DNA from: JANXQG01 sp037147235
GTDB taxonomy: Bacteria > Planctomycetota > Planctomycetia > Pirellulales > Thermoguttaceae
Reading direction: 5' to 3'
DNA length: 11,542 bases
Assembly: GCA_037147235.1 (NCBI GenBank)
Contig: JBAWVO010000212.1
Location: 1-11,542, forward strand
Shown: positions 8,165 through 11,542 of the stretch, in pieces
Position numbering within the stretch: the stretch's first letter is position 1
Layout: each line of letters starts with the position of its first letter
Notes under the pieces: model-generated
Seen by the model: only the letters and a program-made list of their open reading frames with translations
What the model was told of the DNA's origin: nothing
The model's database searches: none
Program-made: the position numbers and the translations under genes

Positions 8165-9907
8165 ATGCAACTCAAAAAAACGCTCTTCTCGGCAAGGAAC
8201 TTCACACCTGCCGGGATAGGTCTTTGCATAATCTGGACGTCAGTTGCGTCGGCCAATAACCTCCGCATTGTGATCTACAACATCAGTGCCGGCACCGGTG
8301 CCCCGGGCAGCGACCTGACCACCGTACTCCAGGCGATCGGCAATTCGCATCTCAGCAGTAATGCCCAGCCGATCGACGTGCTTGCCCTACAGGAATTGTC
8401 TTATTCCAGTTCCGCGGCTTCACCGACCTTGCAGAGCGTTGTGACCAACCTGAACAACGTCTATGGTGCCGGCACCTACGCCTACGATCCAATCTACGAT
8501 CCAACCACCGGGGGCACCGGGGGCGGGCCCAGCGGCTTGATTTATAACACCAAGACCGTGCAGGATCTTGGCAGCCTGGTGATCGGAGTGGCCAGCGGCA
8601 GCGGGGCACCTCGGGCACCGATCCGATACAATCTTCAGCCGATAGGCGGTGGGAGCGAAACCGCGTTCTATCTCTATGTCAGCCATGCCAAATCGGGCAC
8701 TACCCAGGGCGACAAAGATCGAAGAAACTTCGAGTCGCAGGAACTTCGCAGTGATACGAGCGGCTTGGGATCCTCGGCGCATATCATCTATGCCGGCGAC
8801 TTCAATCTCACCGGCAGCACGGAAGCCTCTTATCAAACATTGATCGCATCAGGCATCGGGCAGGCCAAAGATCCGGTGAATCCTGCGGGAAACTGGACCG
8901 CCACGTCTGCTTTCGCGAACCTGCTCACGGAGTCCGCCACGAACCTGAGGTATCGCGACGACTTCCAGTTCGTCACCGCGCCAATGCTGGACACGAACGG
9001 TTTGCATCTTGTGTCGGAAAGCTACTCGGTCTTTGGCAATGACGGGAGCACGGCCTACGGGAAATCCGTGAATTTAAGCAGCAACACGGCGTTGAGCGAT
9101 CTGACCAACAGGTTGGCCGTACTCAGCGCACTGACCACGGTCACCGATCACTTGCCGGTAGTCGCCGACTACTCGTTCACACCGGTTGGTCCGCCCAACT
9201 GGGCATCTTCCTTCAGTGGCAATTGGAGTTCCTCGGGCAACTGGACCGGCTCGGTGCCCAATGCCGTCGGAGCGCAGGCGGCCTTCGACGCGACTCAGGC
9301 CGTCACGGTGATCTTGGACGCGCCGCAGACCGTGGGGGAGTTGAGCCTGGCGGGATCCAGCACCACAAGCGGTTACAAGCTGGCCGGCGCCACCTTGACG
9401 TTGAGCAACACGGGTGGCAACCCGGCGGTGGTGACAGTGGCAAGCGGGAGCCAGACGATCTCAGCTCCTATCGTCCTGGCCGGCAATCTGACGATCAATG
9501 ACAGCGGCAGCCTCACGCTTTCCGGGTGCGTGAGCGAGAGCGGCAGTCCGGGAAAGAGATTAACTTTGGCCGGCAACGGACAACTCATCCTGGCCGGTAC
9601 GGGGAGCTACACCGGCGGCACCACGGTCAGTAGCGGCACGCTCGCGATCACCTCGGCGAGTGCCTTGCCCTCGGGGTATGCCGTCACGATCGGAGCGGGC
9701 GCAACGATGATCTACGATCCATTGTTCAAGGTGCCGGGCAGTGCGTCTTCGATCGTGTTCAATAGTGCAAGCTACTTATCGCCCGATTCCAGATTTGCCG
9801 GTCCTGCCGACATGGTGGCCGTGCCGGAGCCCGCCTCCCTCACGCTGTTGCTCGGGTTGGCTGGTTGCGCCGGAGCCGTCTGGTTGCGGCGGCGGGTAAC
9901 ACGCTAG
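8165..9907 (+). CDS. Secreted endonuclease/exonuclease/phosphatase-family protein with PEP-CTERM anchor
   Basis: The 580-residue protein is predicted to hydrolyse a phosphodiester or phosphomonoester outside the cytoplasm; the substrate cannot be read from sequence. Residues 1-30 form a signal peptide (MQLKK, hydrophobic stretch, SVASA before NNLR). Residues 33-337 carry the signature of the DNase I-like metal-dependent fold: RIVIYN with N39, LALQE with E77, H174 in SHAKSG, GDFN at 211-214, and TDH with D328 and H329. Residues 343-500 are a GNW-type and beta-strand-repeat linker with a single YTGGTTVSSGTLAI unit. VPEPAS (553-558), a helix and RRR (575-577) form the PEP-CTERM signal. ATG at 8165 is preferred because it gives a clean signal peptide; an in-frame GTG at 8138 would add nine residues. 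No Shine-Dalgarno sequence is evident. It lies 187 bp after the giant gene, same strand, and shares its C-terminus. A bacterial relative with this fusion could equally be a phospholipase or nuclease. Confidence 0.92.
   Translation: MQLKKTLFSARNFTPAGIGLCIIWTSVASANNLRIVIYNISAGTGAPGSDLTTVLQAIGNSHLSSNAQPIDVLALQELSYSSSAASPTLQSVVTNLNNVYGAGTYAYDPIYDPTTGGTGGGPSGLIYNTKTVQDLGSLVIGVASGSGAPRAPIRYNLQPIGGGSETAFYLYVSHAKSGTTQGDKDRRNFESQELRSDTSGLGSSAHIIYAGDFNLTGSTEASYQTLIASGIGQAKDPVNPAGNWTATSAFANLLTESATNLRYRDDFQFVTAPMLDTNGLHLVSESYSVFGNDGSTAYGKSVNLSSNTALSDLTNRLAVLSALTTVTDHLPVVADYSFTPVGPPNWASSFSGNWSSSGNWTGSVPNAVGAQAAFDATQAVTVILDAPQTVGELSLAGSSTTSGYKLAGATLTLSNTGGNPAVVTVASGSQTISAPIVLAGNLTINDSGSLTLSGCVSESGSPGKRLTLAGNGQLILAGTGSYTGGTTVSSGTLAITSASALPSGYAVTIGAGATMIYDPLFKVPGSASSIVFNSASYLSPDSRFAGPADMVAVPEPASLTLLLGLAGCAGAVWLRRRVTR
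9671..9895 (+). repeat. C-terminal sorting module, copy 2 (direct repeat with 7741-7965)
   Basis: This is the partner of the module at the end of the giant gene, about 91% identical over 225 bp. Outside the module, the two proteins are unrelated apart from generic repeat similarity, so the shared segment marks a duplication or gene-conversion tract covering the sorting signal and the strand before it. Directly after it the genes diverge (RRRIKP against RRRVTR). Confidence 0.95.
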
Positions 9908-9921
9908 GGTTTATTCCTGTA

Positions 9922-9952
9922 CCCAGGGTAGTCGCTGCGCGACAACCCTGGG
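9922..9952. repeat. Strong intergenic hairpin (31 bp) after the nuclease gene
   Basis: CCCAGGGT (9922-9929) pairs with ACCCTGGG (9945-9952), then an A-A mismatch, then GTCGC (9931-9935) pairs with GCGAC (9939-9943) around a TGC loop. That is 13 paired bases, starting 15 bases after the stop at 9905-9907. No T-run follows, so a classic intrinsic terminator is unlikely. It resembles dispersed intergenic repeats I associate with planctomycete genomes (recalled style, not searched). It could still protect the 3' end of the upstream mRNA. Confidence 0.7.
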
Positions 9953-10003
9953 CTAGGAGACAGAATCCCTTCGGGATACGAAGATCCTCAGGGTAGTCGC
10001 TGC
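9924..10003. repeat. Direct repeat pair CAGGGTAGTCGCTGC flanking a small hairpin
   Basis: CAGGGTAGTCGCTGC occurs at 9924-9938 and again at 9989-10003, 65 bp apart. Only the first copy has the complementary arm needed for the long hairpin. Between them ATCCC (9965-9969) and GGGAT (9973-9977) form a 5-bp stem with a TTC loop. The block looks like a partly duplicated or decayed intergenic repeat element. Bases 10004-10097 show no convincing promoter or other site. Confidence 0.75.
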
Positions 10004-10097
10004 TTTCAAAACAATTTCCGCTAGGCGCAGAAGTCGATTTAGCGTACCATGGGCATGTGTCTGAGTGTTTAACTCTTTTTCTTGGATTGGACCTCCG

Positions 10098-11441
10098 ATG
10101 AATCGTAGCCTTGCAAAGCACTCTCCTAAGCTTTTCGTTCTGGACACGAATGTCATCCTGCACGACGCCGGCTGCATTCAAAATTTTGAAGAAAATGATA
10201 TCGCCGTCCTGATCACGGTCCTGGAAGAACTCGACCGCTTCAAAAAAGGGCATGACGACATCCACTTCCAGGCCCGCGAGTTTCTCCGCAATTTGGACGG
10301 CATCACGGGCGATGTTCTTTCCAAGCAAGGGGCCTCGCTAGGCTCGGGACTGGGAACGATCCGCGTGGTTCTCGGCGGCGAACTGGAGCAGCAGCTCAGG
10401 GCGGCCTTCTTGAACGACGCTCCCGACCATCGCATCCTCAACACCGCCTTGCTGCTTCAACGGCAGGAGCCGCAACGGCTGGTCGTGCTGGTCACCAAGG
10501 ACACAAACCTGCGGATGAAGGCCAAGGCCCTGGGCGTGACCGCGCAGGACTATACCAGCGACAAAGTCGAGAGTGTCGATACGCTCTACTCCGGCAAGCG
10601 GGTCGTGGAGAACATGTCCAGCGAGGCCATCGATGCTTTCTATGTCGGGAGCCACGAGGTAGCCTGCACGGAAATGCCGCTGGTTGTCGAGCCAAAGGCC
10701 AACGAGAACTTCATTCTCCGCAACGGCTCGAAATCGGTCCTGGCCATCTATCGGCCCGCGAGCCAGGCCTTCGTAAAAGTACAGAAGGTTTCGGCCTACG
10801 GCATCAAACCCCGCAACGCGGAGCAATCGTTTGCTTTGAATGCCCTGCTGAACCAAGACGTCAAACTTGTCACGTTGATGGGGAAGGCTGGTTCGGGGAA
10901 GACGCTGCTGGCCTTGGCTGCCGCGCTGGAGTGTCGTGCAACCTATCGGCAGATCCTCCTGGCCCGGCCAACGGTGCCGCTGAGCAATCGCGATCTGGGA
11001 TATTTGCCCGGCGACGTTGCCGCCAAGCTCGATCCGTACATGAAGCCGCTCCACGATAATCTCACGGTCATTCGCCACGAGTGGGGCGACAAGGATCCCA
11101 ACGCCCAGCGAGTTGGCGAGATGCTCGAGACCGAGAAGCTGGTGATGACGCCGCTGGCCTACATCCGCGGCCGCAGCTTGCAGCGGGTCTTTCTCATTGT
11201 GGACGAAGCCCAGAACCTCACGCCGCACGAGGTCAAGACGATCATCACTCGGGCCGGCGAAGGGACCAAGATGGTCTTCACCGGCGACATCCAGCAGATC
11301 GACCACCCCTATCTCGATTCCCTTTCCAACGGGCTGAGCTACCTCGTTAGCCGGATGATGGGGCAATCAATCTACGCCCACATCACGCTGGAAAAGGGCG
11401 AGCGATCGCCCCTGGCGGACTTGGCGAGCGATCTGCTGTAA
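10098..11441 (+). CDS. phoH: PIN-domain PhoH family ATPase
   Basis: The 447-residue cytoplasmic protein joins an N-terminal PIN ribonuclease-like domain to a C-terminal PhoH ATPase. Studied members of this two-domain type act as RNA unwinding and cleaving enzymes; in many bacteria the role remains unclear. PIN acidic residues are visible at D16 (LDTNV), E43/E44 (VLEELD), D110 and D135 (TKDTNLR). In the ATPase, Walker A is GKAGSGKT (262-269), ARPTVP follows at 289-294, Walker B is FLIVDE (365-370) running into AQN, and TGDIQQID lies at 395-402. Length is normal for the family and no key residue is missing. ATG at 10098 is chosen because MNRSLAKHSPKLFVLDTN places the PIN start as usual; an upstream in-frame GTG at 10065 adds 11 uncharacteristic residues. 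The ribosome site is weak (ggattgga upstream). It is separated by 190 bp from the surface-protein genes and is probably an independent unit. Only 47 bp of unique sequence follow it. Confidence 0.96.
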   Translation: MNRSLAKHSPKLFVLDTNVILHDAGCIQNFEENDIAVLITVLEELDRFKKGHDDIHFQAREFLRNLDGITGDVLSKQGASLGSGLGTIRVVLGGELEQQLRAAFLNDAPDHRILNTALLLQRQEPQRLVVLVTKDTNLRMKAKALGVTAQDYTSDKVESVDTLYSGKRVVENMSSEAIDAFYVGSHEVACTEMPLVVEPKANENFILRNGSKSVLAIYRPASQAFVKVQKVSAYGIKPRNAEQSFALNALLNQDVKLVTLMGKAGSGKTLLALAAALECRATYRQILLARPTVPLSNRDLGYLPGDVAAKLDPYMKPLHDNLTVIRHEWGDKDPNAQRVGEMLETEKLVMTPLAYIRGRSLQRVFLIVDEAQNLTPHEVKTIITRAGEGTKMVFTGDIQQIDHPYLDSLSNGLSYLVSRMMGQSIYAHITLEKGERSPLADLASDLL

Positions 11442-11488
11442 AAGGACAAGCTTGGATTGCTTCCAAAGAAAATTTTCGTGAATCAGCA

Positions 11489-11542
11489 GTGCGCGGGACC
11501 CGGAAAACTGGGCGCACGGTTAAGGTGTAAAATGGATGTCCT
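11489..11542. repeat. Right copy of 54-bp perfect terminal inverted repeat
   Basis: It is the exact reverse complement of 1-54 and reaches the last base of the window. The inner boundary (11488/11489) lies 47 bp after the PhoH stop. Within it, GTGCG (11489-11493) pairs with CGCAC (11513-11517) and CCCGG (11499-11503) with CTGGG (11508-11512) around AAAA, with CGGGA (11494-11498) bulged. As the first strong stem after the PhoH gene it could act in 3'-end formation, but no T-run follows. The unique bases 11442-11488 hold only a 10-bp palindrome (gaaaattttc). Confidence 0.95.

Noticed and set aside
7984..8259. 91-residue plus-strand frame between the giant gene and the nuclease gene
   Set aside because: It runs through the likely terminator stem and overlaps the nuclease signal peptide in another frame; no ribosome site or family pattern.
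10098..10500. PIN domain as a toxin of a toxin-antitoxin pair
   Set aside because: It is fused to a full PhoH ATPase and there is no small antitoxin gene just upstream.
10338..11366. 342-residue antisense reading frame opposite phoH
   Set aside because: It mirrors a well-conserved gene and shows no recognisable domain or start context.
11468..11477. Palindrome gaaaattttc after phoH
   Set aside because: Short AT-rich palindrome with no loop and no GC stem; not a credible terminator or operator without further support.
1..11542. Complete transposon or linear replicon bounded by terminal inverted repeats
   Set aside because: No transposase, integrase, replication or telomere-type gene is present, and the first gene is cut off at the repeat, so flanking repeat copies or an assembly end fit better. 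Not fully excluded.

Overview
The window holds three plus-strand genes and almost nothing else: the 3' part of a giant repeat-rich surface protein (55-7977), a secreted endonuclease/exonuclease/phosphatase-fold protein (8165-9907) and a PIN-PhoH ATPase (10098-11441). Both of the first two proteins end in the same PEP-CTERM sorting signal (VPEP, hydrophobic helix, RRR). They also carry autotransporter-associated beta-strand repeats of the kind common in Planctomycetota and Verrucomicrobiota. The RRR tail, the poor Shine-Dalgarno sites and an intergenic hairpin repeat favour a planctomycete, probably of the Pirellulales kind. That placement is inferred from sequence style, not from a marker gene.

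Layout. Bases 1-54 and 11489-11542 are perfect inverted copies of one 54-bp sequence, placed exactly at the two window ends. The inner 29 bp of each copy folds into a bulged hairpin that stops at the repeat boundary. Gene 1 enters already in mid-domain right after the left copy, so its signal peptide and start are missing. It then runs for about 2640 codons of parallel-beta repeats, with two copies of a jelly-roll-like domain, a tandem block of 270-bp units and an unusual C-terminal region. After 187 bp comes gene 2, with a signal peptide, a catalytic nuclease/phosphatase domain, a short repeat linker and a C-terminal module about 91% identical at DNA level to that of gene 1. A 190-bp spacer with a strong hairpin and a 15-bp direct repeat separates it from the PhoH gene, which ends 47 bp before the right terminal repeat.

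How the genes may work together. Genes 1 and 2 look like paired products of one exosortase-type surface sorting route: a huge non-enzymatic adhesin or matrix protein and a surface-held hydrolase acting on nucleic acid or a phosphoester. The PhoH gene is an ordinary cytoplasmic RNA-related gene and probably unrelated. The shared repeat at both ends most likely means the same multicopy element (probably a mobile element) lies on both sides in opposite orientation, or that an assembly stopped at such a repeat. No transposase is visible in the window.
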